From the NCBI GenBank assembly GCA_002309795.1, contig DBXZ01000046.1:17164-57077 (forward strand): a stretch of DNA of 39,914 bases, in the 5' to 3' direction. The notes under the pieces were generated by a model. It was given only the letters and a program-made list of their open reading frames with translations, ran no database searches and was not told where the DNA came from. Source of the stretch: Bacteroidales bacterium UBA1199 (lineage in GTDB: Bacteria; Bacteroidota; Bacteroidia; Bacteroidales; UBA932). Made by a program: the position numbers and the translations under genes. This document shows positions 30,311 through 39,099 of this stretch, one piece after another. Numbering within the stretch: the stretch's first letter is position 1; each line of letters opens with the position of its first letter.

Positions 30311-31605
30311 CGTCTTCCGTGTTTGCGGGACTTTTTGCCGCGTGCGCGGGTTACGAAGAAGATCACCAGCAGAACGGCTGCCAGAATCACGACCACGTAG
30401 GTCGAAGTGCCGGCGTTGTCGCCCTTGACGCGCGACCACATGGCGAGCAGCTTGTCGGTATCAGCACCCCAGTCGTGTTCGAGGGCGCAGCGTGCAATCA
30501 CGGATGCGTCCGGATAGAGCACCGGGTCCACGCGGATGCCGAGCGCCTCGGGGCCGAAGAAATAGGTCAGATCCAGCGGCTCGCACTCGTCGTCGATCTG
30601 CGACTCAAGAACCTCCATGGCGCCGTTGGCGGCCACGTAACCGGTCTCTTCCATGTTGCGGATCGCGATATCCGGGCGGCACATGAAGTCGATGAACCAC
30701 GTAGCGGCCTTGATGTTCTTGGCATATTTGGGGATGACCCAGCCGTCGAACCAGACGGTACTTCCCTCTTCGGGAACCACGTAGTCCAGGTTGACGCCCA
30801 CGGTTGCAGCCTCTTCGATTGCCCAGACGGCGTCACCGCTCCAGTTGAGCGAAACCACGCCGCGATTCTTGGTCATCTGGTCCTTGCCGAAGTCGGCTTC
30901 CCAGCCCAGCACGCCGTCCTTGACCTGCTTCAGATAGGCCTCTACAGCCGCGATGGATTCGTCGGAAGAGTCGCTCATCAGTTCCTGGAGCGTCACGGTA
31001 CCCTCCTGCAGTTCTTTCTGCTTGAGGTAGATCAGCACCGGACCGTAGACGTCGCGCGGAGCGTCCTTGATGAGGATGCGGCCGGCGAACTTCGGGTTGC
31101 GGATGACGTCCCAGGTGCAGGCCTCTTCGTAGGTCACCTCGTCGGTATTGTAGAGAATACCGGTGGTTCCCCACATATACGGCACGGAGTAGTCGTTGGC
31201 GTCGATTTCTGGATTGAACTCCCGGAAAACGCGCTGCATGTACGGCGACTTGTTGTTGGAGATATAGTTGACTTCGTCCGGAATGGAAGCGAAATCCAGC
31301 GGCAGGAGCAACTGATTGTTGAGCATGCGCTCGATGATGTAGTCGGAGGGGCAGACCACGTCGTAGTCTTCGTGTCCCTTCTCAATCTTCGAGAGCATCG
31401 TCTCGTTGACGTCGAACGTCTGGTAGACGACCTTGATATCCTCGCCGGTCTGGGCCTTGTACCAGGCTTCGAATTCCGGGAGGACCGACTCGTCGATATA
31501 GTCGGACCAGTTGTACACCTTGAGAACCTGCGAGCGGTCATTTTCGCAGGAAGCTGCAAGCAGCGCAACAGCTGCCAGAAGCAGAAATCTGAATTTCATT
31601 TTCAT
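30307..31605 (-). CDS. potD: PotD, spermidine/putrescine-binding lipoprotein with C-terminal membrane helix
   Basis: 432 residues. Lipoprotein signal with the lipid-attached Cys20 (LLAASC). The fold is the PotD/PotF class: VYNWSDYIDESVLPEF near the start and aromatic/acidic pocket residues (YDVVCPSDYIIERM, WGTTGILYN, GWVIPKYAKN). After the binding domain comes an extra membrane helix (about 403-419) and a basic tail, absent from E. coli PotD (about 348 aa). The protein would thus be tied to the inner membrane at both ends. The start overlaps the potC stop as ATGA. Confidence 0.9.
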   Translation of the reverse strand: MKMKFRFLLLAAVALLAASCENDRSQVLKVYNWSDYIDESVLPEFEAWYKAQTGEDIKVVYQTFDVNETMLSKIEKGHEDYDVVCPSDYIIERMLNNQLLLPLDFASIPDEVNYISNNKSPYMQRVFREFNPEIDANDYSVPYMWGTTGILYNTDEVTYEEACTWDVIRNPKFAGRILIKDAPRDVYGPVLIYLKQKELQEGTVTLQELMSDSSDESIAAVEAYLKQVKDGVLGWEADFGKDQMTKNRGVVSLNWSGDAVWAIEEAATVGVNLDYVVPEEGSTVWFDGWVIPKYAKNIKAATWFIDFMCRPDIAIRNMEETGYVAANGAMEVLESQIDDECEPLDLTYFFGPEALGIRVDPVLYPDASVIARCALEHDWGADTDKLLAMWSRVKGDNAGTSTYVVVILAAVLLVIFFVTRARGKKSRKHGRR

Positions 31606-32405
31606 TTCTTTGCTGAATTCTTGGATTGACGGATGTTGATTACGAGGAGGACCACCAGGATCACAAGGAACAGAATGGTCATCAGCGGTTTCAGTTCAGG
31701 GGTCAGGCCGCCCTTGCGCGCATCGGCATAGATGTACGTAGAAAGGGTATCCAGGCCGATCGTACCCCGAGTAAAGAAGGTCACGGCGAAATCGTCGAGA
31801 CTCATGGTAAACGAAAGGATGAAGCCGGAAATCATACCGGGCCTCAATGCAGGAACCATCACCTTGCGGAGGGCCTGCATCGGGGTTGCGCCCAGGTCAA
31901 GCGCAGCTTCATAGATATTGGGGTTCATCTGTGAGAGCTTCGGAAGCACGTTCAGCACCACGTACGGGGTACAGAAAGTGATATGAGCCAGGATAACCGT
32001 GGCGTAGCCCTGCGAGATGTGCAGGAAGACGAACAGCAGGAACAGAGACACACCGGTGATGATGTCCGGGTTGATCATCGGGATGTTGTTCAAGAAGTTC
32101 ATCACGTTCTTCTTGCGGCCCTTCAGGTGATAGATGCCGATCGCAGCGATCGTACCGAGCAGCGTAGCCACGAGCGATGCGGCCAGCGCGATCAGCAGGG
32201 TATTCTTGACGGCAGACATCAGTCCGGAGGAGTTCTGCATGGCTCCGGTGAAGAGGTTGCGGTAGAGTTCCGTGGAGAATCCGGTCCAGTTGCCGAGACT
32301 CTTGGCTTCAGTGAAGGAGAAGATGGCGATAAAGACGATCGGCGCATAGAGCACGATCAGGATCAGCCAGATGTAGGCCTTCGCGGCAATTCGCTTGACG
32401 TTCAT
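31602..32405 (-). CDS. potC: PotC, polyamine ABC transporter permease
   Basis: 267 residues with six membrane helices. The EAA loop is EAALDLGATPMQALRKVMVPALRPGM, which contacts the ATPase. WLILIVLYAPIVFIAIFSF at the N terminus and the FTMSLDDFAVTFF segment are PotC hallmarks. It pairs with PotB to form the inner-membrane channel. It overlaps potB by one base (TGATG) and potD by four. Confidence 0.93.
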   Translation of the reverse strand: MNVKRIAAKAYIWLILIVLYAPIVFIAIFSFTEAKSLGNWTGFSTELYRNLFTGAMQNSSGLMSAVKNTLLIALAASLVATLLGTIAAIGIYHLKGRKKNVMNFLNNIPMINPDIITGVSLFLLFVFLHISQGYATVILAHITFCTPYVVLNVLPKLSQMNPNIYEAALDLGATPMQALRKVMVPALRPGMISGFILSFTMSLDDFAVTFFTRGTIGLDTLSTYIYADARKGGLTPELKPLMTILFLVILVVLLVINIRQSKNSAKK

Positions 32406-33178
32406 CAGATGGCCCCTCCTACCGTTTCGGCATCCGAATCACCGCGCTGGATCACGGTCGTGATGGCGATGATTACGAGCATGATGAGCGAGAGTGCGGC
32501 GCCGTAGTTCCACATCGAGTTGTTGATATTCTCCTGGATGATCGTACCGAAGAGTTTGATCTTGTTGTTGGTCAGGAATTCGGAGATGGCGAAGGTCGAT
32601 ACCGTAGGCATGAAGACCATCAGCACGCCGCTCCAGACGCCGGGCATCGAGAGCGGAAGGGTCACCTTGCGGAACACCTCGCCCGGGGTGGCTCCCAGAT
32701 CCTGCGCCGCCTCCGCATAGGAGTTGTCCATCTTATTCAGCACATTGTAAATAGGATAGATCATGAAGGGCAGGTAATCGTAGCACATACCGAAGAGCAG
32801 GGTCCCCTTGCCGAGCGGCACGCCGGCCATCGTAAAGAGTTCGGCGGTGGCCAGCGTACGCATCAGCGCGTTGATCCACATCGGAAGGATGAAGAGCACC
32901 ACGGTGACCGCACTGCGGTTGAGCGACTTGTTGGCCAGGATCCAGGCGGCCGGATAGCCGATCAGGATACAGAGCAGGGTATTCTCCAGCGCCACCTCGA
33001 TCGAGAGGGCGAAGGTACCCAGGGCGTCCTTGTCCGTAAAGAACTTCGTGATATTGGAGAGCGTAAAGTGCCCCGACGCATCCTGCAGCGAATAGATCAC
33101 AATCAGCAGGAGCGGCAGTACCACAAAGAGTACCAGGAAGATGAAGTAGGGCAACGCCCAACTGGAGCGCTTATTCAT
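32405..33178 (-). CDS. potB: PotB, polyamine ABC transporter permease
   Basis: 257 residues with six membrane helices. The EAA loop is [26 protein letters not shown]. The N-terminal [18 protein letters not shown] and [12 protein letters not shown] are as in PotB. The start codon lies within the last eight bases of potA, and the stop overlaps potC by one base, so all transporter subunits are translationally coupled. Confidence 0.93.
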   Translation of the reverse strand: MNKRSSWALPYFIFLVLFVVLPLLLIVIYSLQDASGHFTLSNITKFFTDKDALGTFALSIEVALENTLLCILIGYPAAWILANKSLNRSAVTVVLFILPMWINALMRTLATAELFTMAGVPLGKGTLLFGMCYDYLPFMIYPIYNVLNKMDNSYAEAAQDLGATPGEVFRKVTLPLSMPGVWSGVLMVFMPTVSTFAISEFLTNNKIKLFGTIIQENINNSMWNYGAALSLIMLVIIAITTVIQRGDSDAETVGGAI

Positions 33179-34568
33179 CTCTCTTTTCAGCCGGTTTTTC
33201 GAGACTGATATCCTTGGGTTGGATCCGGATACCTACCAAGTCGTTTTTGTCCCAGATATCGTTGGTGTCCACCCAGATCTTCTCGCCGTTATCGGTCTTG
33301 ATGGTCAGGTGGTAATGGTCGCCCATATAGAGGATAAAGTCCACGTTGCCTTCGACGGTCGCCTCTTCCGCATGGTCCAGCAGGTCGACCTTGTGGAAAG
33401 GTACGGTGACCTTCACGGTGTCGCCCTCTTCGAATTCGTGCGGCTGGCATTCGAAACTTGCTCCCAGGAATTCAACGTGGGTTTCGTCCACGATCTTGCC
33501 TTCGAAGGTGTTGGTATAGCGCTCCTTCTTCATGACCTGGATGTCGTCCGGGTCAATGTAGAGCATCACCTCCGTGCCCACTTCGTAGGGGTCGTAGTCC
33601 TGGATCATCAGCTCATAGCCGGTATCCGTATCCACCCACATTTCGTAGTGAACGCCCTTGAAGGTGCAGGAGTTGACGGTGGCCTTGAACTGGCACTTGG
33701 CAGGATCCGTCGTGAAGTAGATATCTTCCGGACGGACCACCACGTCCACGCGCTCGTATTCGCCGAAACCTTCGTCCACGCAGTCGAATTCGTGCTTGAT
33801 GAAAGCCACGCGGCGGTCGTGCATCATTCTGCCTTTCAAGATGTTGCTCTCGCCGATAAAGTCTGCCACAAAGGCGTTTACCGGCTCGTTGTAGATGTCG
33901 GCCGGCGTACCGATCTGCTGGATGTGGCCCTCGTTCATCACCACGATCGTGTCGGAGAGGGTCAGCGCCTCCTCCTGGTCGTGAGTCACATAGATGAAGG
34001 TGATGCCCAGCTTGCGGTGCATCTCCTTGAGCTCGATCTGCATGTCCTTGCGCATCTTCAAATCGAGCGCGGCGAGCGGCTCGTCCAACAGCAGCACTTT
34101 GGGCTGGTTGACGATTGCGCGCGCGATAGCGATACGCTGCTGCTGACCGCCGGAGAGGGTATCCACGTTGCGGTCTTCGTAGTCGGACATGGCCACAAGC
34201 TTGAGTACCTTGCGGACACGCTTGTCGATCTCCGCCTGGGGAACCTTTTTCAGCTTGAGGCCGAATGCAATATTGTCATAGACATCAAGGTGCGGGAAGA
34301 GCGCGTAGCGCTGGAACACCGTGTTGAGCGGACGCAGGTGCGGCGGGGTGCCGGCAATGTCGCGTCCTTCAAGCTCCACGACGCCTGCATCGGCGGTTTC
34401 GAAGCCTGCCAGAATACGGAGAAGCGTGGTCTTGCCGCAGCCCGAAGGGCCCAGCAGGGTCACGAATTCTCCCTTGCGGATATAGAGGCTGATGTCATCA
34501 AGCACCGTTTTTCCGCGAAAAGCTTTGCTGAGGTGCTTGATATCGATAATTCGTTCGGATCCGGCCAT
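33171..34568 (-). CDS. potA: PotA, polyamine ABC transporter ATPase with extended C-terminal region
   Basis: 465 residues; typical PotA has about 370-380. Walker A GPSGCGKT at 40-47, Q-loop [10 protein letters not shown], signature LSGGQQQR at 138-145, Walker B LLLDEP at 159-164 and the H-loop His in [10 protein letters not shown] are complete. The C-terminal half contains two TOBE-like stretches ending IDPDDIQVM and IQPKDISL, separated by an unusually acidic stretch, so the regulatory part looks duplicated or enlarged. It lies 2 bases after the outer-membrane protein gene. Confidence 0.92.
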   Translation of the reverse strand: MAGSERIIDIKHLSKAFRGKTVLDDISLYIRKGEFVTLLGPSGCGKTTLLRILAGFETADAGVVELEGRDIAGTPPHLRPLNTVFQRYALFPHLDVYDNIAFGLKLKKVPQAEIDKRVRKVLKLVAMSDYEDRNVDTLSGGQQQRIAIARAIVNQPKVLLLDEPLAALDLKMRKDMQIELKEMHRKLGITFIYVTHDQEEALTLSDTIVVMNEGHIQQIGTPADIYNEPVNAFVADFIGESNILKGRMMHDRRVAFIKHEFDCVDEGFGEYERVDVVVRPEDIYFTTDPAKCQFKATVNSCTFKGVHYEMWVDTDTGYELMIQDYDPYEVGTEVMLYIDPDDIQVMKKERYTNTFEGKIVDETHVEFLGASFECQPHEFEEGDTVKVTVPFHKVDLLDHAEEATVEGNVDFILYMGDHYHLTIKTDNGEKIWVDTNDIWDKNDLVGIRIQPKDISLEKPAEKRDE

Positions 34569-34570
34569 CT

Positions 34571-35566
34571 CTACAGCGAGAATGAGAAGTTATACGTTGC
34601 GCCGACACTGAAAGCGGCCATCGCATCTCCCCCCGGCTGGTAGCCGGCCATCGCGTGCAGTCTCAACCCTTCGAGCGGGGTATATTCGCAGACGACACCC
34701 ATATGGTAATCGGCACTGGGATCCGGAATCAACTGGTAATAATCGATAATGAAATGACCGGAGAAGTTCCACTGGTCATTGTGGCGGTAAGAGATACTCA
34801 TTCCGTCGGAGAGGATATCCATAAAGCCGTTATCCCAGGCCTGGCTGTAGAAGTCATTGACAAGGGTGAACTTACCGACTTCTGCCTTCAGACCGCAGGA
34901 GATGACGGGAATCCAGTTACCCGTACCATCCGGAATGGCAGCTGCACCCACCAGTGCGCCCAGGCCCTTCATTTCACAGGAAACGATACCCGAGAAGCCG
35001 AACAGGCCGCTCTTGAAGATGTAATCGCCATACGGAGAGGTGAAGGCGTTGGCGGAAACGCCGAAGCTCTCGGAAGGAGTCCAGGAGAGGCCTGCGCCCC
35101 ACTGGTAAATCGGGAAGTTGTTCCAGACGGAGGTGCTCAGGAACGAATGACGGTCATAGTCGTAATCGTCCTCTTCAAAAGTAGCGCAGTACCAATAGGA
35201 TTTGCCGGCGGTCACCGAGAAATCGCCGAAACTGTAGGTAAGGCTGGCCCAGTTGAGCCAGTTGAAATCATCACTGCGGAAAGTGTTGTTGTAGAGAGCG
35301 GCGGGGTCCGTGTTGAGCGGATTGATCAGGAAACTGAAAGAAAGGTTTTCCGTAATCTGGCCGTCGCCCAGGAAGTAGAGAGAGGAAGAGCCCATATCAA
35401 TCCCTGTTTGGGTGGGACTTCCGCTAAAATCGATCCAAGGGTTGGCTTCTATTCTTGAAACAACTGAGAAATCGGCAGTAAAACCGTCTTTTTCAGAACC
35501 TTGCGCGATAGCAAGGGAACTTAGCGAGAGGTACGCTAAAACAAGGATGAGTCTCTTCATTTTCAC
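34571..35566 (-). CDS. Outer-membrane beta-barrel protein of the pot operon (putative porin)
   Basis: 331 residues. The signal peptide ends LSSLAIAQ. The mature part has alternating hydrophobic/polar strands rich in Trp, Tyr, Phe, Ser and Gly, with a terminal strand ending [14 protein letters not shown], as expected of an outer-membrane barrel assembled by BAM. Acidic loops ([10 protein letters not shown]) could attract cations. I do not recognise a named family. It is the first gene of the operon and stops 2 bases before potA, which suggests it admits polyamines through the outer membrane. There is no TonB box or plug domain. Confidence 0.75.
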   Translation of the reverse strand: MKMKRLILVLAYLSLSSLAIAQGSEKDGFTADFSVVSRIEANPWIDFSGSPTQTGIDMGSSSLYFLGDGQITENLSFSFLINPLNTDPAALYNNTFRSDDFNWLNWASLTYSFGDFSVTAGKSYWYCATFEEDDYDYDRHSFLSTSVWNNFPIYQWGAGLSWTPSESFGVSANAFTSPYGDYIFKSGLFGFSGIVSCEMKGLGALVGAAAIPDGTGNWIPVISCGLKAEVGKFTLVNDFYSQAWDNGFMDILSDGMSISYRHNDQWNFSGHFIIDYYQLIPDPSADYHMGVVCEYTPLEGLRLHAMAGYQPGGDAMAAFSVGATYNFSFSL

Positions 35567-35597
35567 TTCATAAAATTAAGGTTATGGTTAATGGGCG

Positions 35598-35605
35598 CAA
35601 ATATA
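35598..35605 (-). promoter_or_regulatory. -7 promoter box of the porin-potABCD-SDR operon
   Basis: TATATTTG on the minus strand is an exact TAnnTTTG match about 31 bases upstream of the ATG at 35566. No other box is seen inside this six-gene operon. Confidence 0.7.
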
Positions 35606-35633
35606 AGAATAAATGGAGAAAGTGTACTATTTT

Positions 35634-36629
35634 TTAATGGTTCGCACGCCTGCGCTCGTGTGCGCGAAGTTGGAAGGTGTTGTAGAGGTTGTGCCAGATG
35701 CTGTAAAAACCGCCCACCGCCGAGACCACGGGATTCAGGAAACTGAGCCCCACCCACATGCCGAAAGAGGTATTTTTCTGTCCGAGCGACTGTCCGGCGG
35801 TAATCCTTCGGCCGTAGCGCTTGCCGATCCGGTGGCCGTAGGCGAACTGGAAGATGCAGCACAGCAGCGAGACGGCAACCAGTTCCAGCAGAACCTGCGG
35901 ACCGTTCGTGAAGAGCACGACCACACGCGTAGCCAGCGCGATCGAGAGCGAAAGCAGGATACTCCAAAGGTAGAACGGCAGATCCGGATGACGCAGCACC
36001 CAGGCCAAAAGACGCGGCATCCAGGCGCGAACCGCCATGGCCAGCAGCATCGGCCCGATCAGCAGCGGGAATACCTTCATCAGGATCCGCAGCACGGCTG
36101 CGCCAAGCGTCAGTCCTTCAACCGGGTAGGCCAGCGGCAGAAAGACCGGAATCAGCACGCTGCAGGCCAGATTGATCAGGATCGTATAGGTAACGGTTTC
36201 CGACACCTCGCCGCCCAGTTTCCCGACCACCACCACGCTCGAGTTGGCCGTGGGCGTGATAAAGCACAGAAGAGCGGCCTGCACAATCAGTTCATGGGCG
36301 GAAATCCAGCGCCAGAAGGCGCCCGAGCAGTGACGCGCCGCAATCAGCAGCAGGCAGAGCGCGATAAAGACGCCGCACTGCAGCAAGAGCGGCCGGATCT
36401 GCCAGCGGTGCGGCCGGATGTCACGGGGCGAAACGCGGCACAGGCTCAGGAAGAGCATCACGGAGAGCAGCAGCGGCTGCACCCATGCGGCCAGAACCTT
36501 CAGAACAGGACCCGCGGGATGCAGGGCCGGCCATGCGTGATACAAAAGATAGACGCCGACCCCGGCCGCAATGGCCAGGGCCAGCATCCATTCTTTGAGC
36601 CAGGCTATGATTCGTCCGTTGCGGGGCAC
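35634..36629 (-). CDS. BASS-family (bile acid:sodium symporter-like) transporter
   Basis: 331 residues, about nine to ten membrane helices. The crossover-helix motif GQSLGQKNTSFGMWVGLSFLNP near 280-300 resembles the conserved QNxxLA region of SBF/BASS proteins; TPTANSSVVVVGKLGG is the first crossover region. The start is a GTG at 36629; an ATG 14 codons in is possible. It is probably a sodium-coupled carrier of an organic anion (bile acid, pantoate or 2-oxoacid); the substrate is unknown. It follows the Fe-S protein by 9 bases, so they share a transcript. Confidence 0.72.
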   Translation of the reverse strand: MPRNGRIIAWLKEWMLALAIAAGVGVYLLYHAWPALHPAGPVLKVLAAWVQPLLLSVMLFLSLCRVSPRDIRPHRWQIRPLLLQCGVFIALCLLLIAARHCSGAFWRWISAHELIVQAALLCFITPTANSSVVVVGKLGGEVSETVTYTILINLACSVLIPVFLPLAYPVEGLTLGAAVLRILMKVFPLLIGPMLLAMAVRAWMPRLLAWVLRHPDLPFYLWSILLSLSIALATRVVVLFTNGPQVLLELVAVSLLCCIFQFAYGHRIGKRYGRRITAGQSLGQKNTSFGMWVGLSFLNPVVSAVGGFYSIWHNLYNTFQLRAHERRRANH

Positions 36630-36638
36630 GGCCTGCGG

Positions 36639-38669
36639 TTAGTCCTTCCAGGGATAAACCTTTCCGGGTTGTTCAAAGGCAATCTTCGCCCCTTCCTCGC
36701 GGACGTCATCTTCTGCATACGTGATGGTCCAGACGGGCATCGTGATCAGTTCCCAGAGACGCTGTTCCGTCATCGGGGCCGCATAGCGGATGCGGATGCA
36801 CGGCAGCAGGTCGTCGTTCAGGCAGAGATAGGTGCCGATCACGCCTTCTTCCTTGGAGACATGGTTGCTCAGGTACGGAAGCATGCGCTTGATGATGGGC
36901 TTCTCATAATTCTGATTCACAATCTCATAGAAGAACTGCGGCTTGCCGGCGTAGACCTCTGCGCGGGGGCGGATCACCGTTTCGCCGTTTTCCGTGTATT
37001 TGCCTTTGTATTCAGCCTTGAGGCCGTCGAACATCATGTGCAGATATTCGTCGATTGCGATGGTGCTCTCCCCTTTCTCAAGACGCACGAAATCGATATC
37101 GAGCGGCGTGGTCTTGATCTGGCCGCCGTGAACCGGCATATCCAGGGTTTTCTTCTCCACCGTTTCGCGGAAGAACGCTTCGTCGAGACCCTCTTCTTCA
37201 GGGTCCACATAGACGCGGACAATCAGCGGGCAGTCGTACTGCGAGTCGATACCGTAGATCTTCTTGCCGGTCAGGCGGAACTGCAGGCCCAGCATATTGA
37301 GGTCGGAACGGTCATACATCTTCTCCGTGCGGATGGTCAGCACTTTCAGATACTTATATGCCTTGGGATCCGGGCTGTTCACGCGGAAGTTCGAAGGAAC
37401 GAACACCTCTTCCTGAATCTGTTCAGCGGTGGTTTTCCGGGGATCGTATTTGATGACTACGGAGTGGCTGCCCACATAGGTCTTCACGCCGTGCACGCCG
37501 CGGACGCCTTCCAGACGGGCCTTGAAGGCCATGGAGCTGCCGTAACACTTGACTGACTTGAGGTTCTCGATCTTGACGGTCTCGAGCTTCATGCCCTCTT
37601 CGATTCCCCAGTTCTCGTCGATGGTCGGCAGTTCGAACTTACCGCCGATAATGATGGCCGCAGCCAACAGAACGACAGTCAGGATGGCCGGAACGTACTT
37701 CATGAAACCGCAGCGGGAAGAACGGGAAAGACCTATCGAAAGCGCCTTGCTCGGGCAGGCTGCCACACACTCGCCGCAGAGCACGCAGTCCACATTGCGG
37801 ACGACTGAGCCCTCGAGCGGAATGTCGATATGGTACGGGCAATTCTTCTGGCAGGAGTAGCACTGACGGCCGCAGCGCGTCTGGTCTACGATCACGTGGA
37901 CCAGCTGGCCGCGCGGACGGATACGGAAAATCTCCAGCAGGTAGCCCAGCAGGCAGATGAACGCAAATACCCAGACCCAGGGAATATGGACGTCCAGCAG
38001 GCCCAGGACCACGATAACAAGGGCCACGACCACGAGCCACATCCAGAACTTCAGGGTGTTGGAAGCGGCGCCGAGCGGGCAGATATACTTACACCAGAAA
38101 CGTTTCACGAAGAGGCCCATGAGGATCACGATGGAAACCGTGATGATGGACATCCAGAGAGTGATTTCACCCTTGAAGCCGGTTGCCACCGCATAGTACG
38201 GATCCAACTTCTTGCAGAAGAGCTCGCTGGCCGTTACGGTCATATAGAAGATCCAGAAGAGCAGCGCGTACTTGACGATGCGGAGCAATTTGTCTGCAGC
38301 AGAGCCCGAAGTGATTTCAAAGCCCTTTATTTTCAGCGCCTTGCGAAGTTTCGTCAAGAGGTCTTCCACCGTACCGACCGGGCAGAGATAACCGCAGAAC
38401 AGCTTGCTGAAAAGGATGACGGCCGCCGCAAGGGCGAGGCCCATCAGGATCTGCACGGAGGACATGCTGCAGGGCAGCGAACCGCGCACCAGATAGGTTA
38501 CGAAAGCCTGGATCCCGCCGAAGGGGCAGAAACGCTCGGGATCTGCCGGATCGCTGGTGAACAGCCCGGTGCAGATACCGGTCAGGCAAAGAACCAGAAC
38601 AGCCAGCACACCCCACTGCAGGAGGTACTTGGGCCAGTTCTTACAAATTTGTGAAGGTTTCTTGGACAT
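36639..38669 (-). CDS. NapH/CcoG-like membrane Fe-S protein fused to HMA-like domain
   Basis: 676 residues. Five to seven membrane helices carry two NapH-type CxxxCP motifs (FCGYLCPVGT about 92-101; WCKYICPLGA) and Cys in ERFCPFG. A soluble part follows with clustered Cys (RCGRQCYSCQKNCPYHID) and a CVLCGECVAACP [4Fe-4S] motif. After a last helix, ENLKSVKCYGSSMAFKARL...GVRGVHGVKTYVGSHSVVIKYDP has the HMA copper-chaperone pattern, with the usual CxxC reduced to one Cys. The C-terminal 230 residues match nothing I know. It probably passes electrons across the inner membrane; the partner is unknown. Confidence 0.8.
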   Translation of the reverse strand: MSKKPSQICKNWPKYLLQWGVLAVLVLCLTGICTGLFTSDPADPERFCPFGGIQAFVTYLVRGSLPCSMSSVQILMGLALAAAVILFSKLFCGYLCPVGTVEDLLTKLRKALKIKGFEITSGSAADKLLRIVKYALLFWIFYMTVTASELFCKKLDPYYAVATGFKGEITLWMSIITVSIVILMGLFVKRFWCKYICPLGAASNTLKFWMWLVVVALVIVVLGLLDVHIPWVWVFAFICLLGYLLEIFRIRPRGQLVHVIVDQTRCGRQCYSCQKNCPYHIDIPLEGSVVRNVDCVLCGECVAACPSKALSIGLSRSSRCGFMKYVPAILTVVLLAAAIIIGGKFELPTIDENWGIEEGMKLETVKIENLKSVKCYGSSMAFKARLEGVRGVHGVKTYVGSHSVVIKYDPRKTTAEQIQEEVFVPSNFRVNSPDPKAYKYLKVLTIRTEKMYDRSDLNMLGLQFRLTGKKIYGIDSQYDCPLIVRVYVDPEEEGLDEAFFRETVEKKTLDMPVHGGQIKTTPLDIDFVRLEKGESTIAIDEYLHMMFDGLKAEYKGKYTENGETVIRPRAEVYAGKPQFFYEIVNQNYEKPIIKRMLPYLSNHVSKEEGVIGTYLCLNDDLLPCIRIRYAAPMTEQRLWELITMPVWTITYAEDDVREEGAKIAFEQPGKVYPWKD

Positions 38670-38722
38670 AGGTTATGGTTAATTTAAGTAGATCGTTCTC
38701 GAAATTACCTTTATATAAAATA

Positions 38723-38730
38723 CAAATTTA
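38723..38730 (-). promoter_or_regulatory. -7 promoter box of the Fe-S protein operon
   Basis: TAAATTTG on the minus strand is an exact TAnnTTTG match about 53 bases upstream of the ATG at 38669. Confidence 0.65.
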
Positions 38731-38790
38731 ACCATTCCGGCGGGATTCGGAAAAAATCCGGGCATATTTTGCAGATATTATTTTTTTCTC

Positions 38791-38798
38791 TATCTTCG
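38791..38798 (+). promoter_or_regulatory. Likely -7 box of the tRNA-Val gene
   Basis: TATCTTCG differs from TAnnTTTG at one base and lies 12 bases before the mature tRNA 5' end, behind a run of T. Confidence 0.45.
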
Positions 38799-38810
38799 CG
38801 GCTCCAAACC

Positions 38811-38885
38811 GGTCCTTTAGCTCAGCTGGTTTAGAGCGCCTGCTTGACAGGCAGGAGGTCAGCAGTTCAAATCTGCTAAGGGCCA
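38811..38885 (+). tRNA. tRNA-Val (anticodon GAC)
   Basis: A 75-base cloverleaf. Acceptor GGTCCTT pairs with AAGGGCC (one G-U). The D arm is GCTC/GAGC. The anticodon stem CCTGC/GCAGG has loop TTGACAG, giving anticodon GAC. The T arm AGCAG/CTGCT has loop TTCAAAT, and the discriminator is A. CCA is not encoded; CAA follows. The 3' acceptor strand is also part of the terminator palindrome. Confidence 0.95.
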
Positions 38886-38927
38886 CAAAAAAAGGAAACA
38901 GTCGTCTGTTTCCTTTTTTTGTGGCCC
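38880..38927 (+). terminator. 22-bp perfect palindrome terminator overlapping the tRNA 3' end
   Basis: Arms 38880-38901 and 38906-38927 are perfectly complementary over 22 bp, with loop TCGT. The right arm holds seven consecutive T followed by GTGGCCC, an inverted copy of the last six tRNA bases plus the next C. The inner part (AAAAAAAGGAAACAG and its complement) is a normal intrinsic terminator; the outer part competes with the tRNA acceptor stem. Confidence 0.85.
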
Positions 38928-39099
38928 GGGGGCCAGGCCTGCGGCCTCTATATCTACTGGGGACAACCCCAGACCCCGCACGCTCCGCGTGGTTCGCATC
39001 TATTTTGATGGCAGCATGCCGGGCTTTCGGTCTCGGACGTCTTGCTCCGCTCGGAAGCAAAATCCTCGCTTCGCAAGCATCCTCGCCTGCAGCCTTCTA
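38928..39099. other. Noncoding, hairpin-rich GC stretch downstream of the tRNA
   Basis: No credible gene. Small hairpins follow in a row: CTGGGG/CCCCAG (38957-38972), CACG/CGTG (38979-38991), TTGCT/AGCAA with inner CCG/CGG (39042-39060) and GCTT/AAGC (39068-39078). The GC skew and motif style differ from neighbouring intergenic DNA. It may be a dispersed repeat. Confidence 0.5.

Noticed and set aside
30311..30439. 43-codon extension of the SDR into potD.
   Set aside because: It is basic, low-complexity sequence antiphase to potD; the ATGA overlap at 30307-30310 gives a natural start.
38728..39060. 110-residue minus-strand frame through the tRNA-Val gene (contains SRFELLTSCLSSRRS).
   Set aside because: It is the antisense of the tRNA and its terminator. 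This sort of translation is a recurrent annotation artefact.
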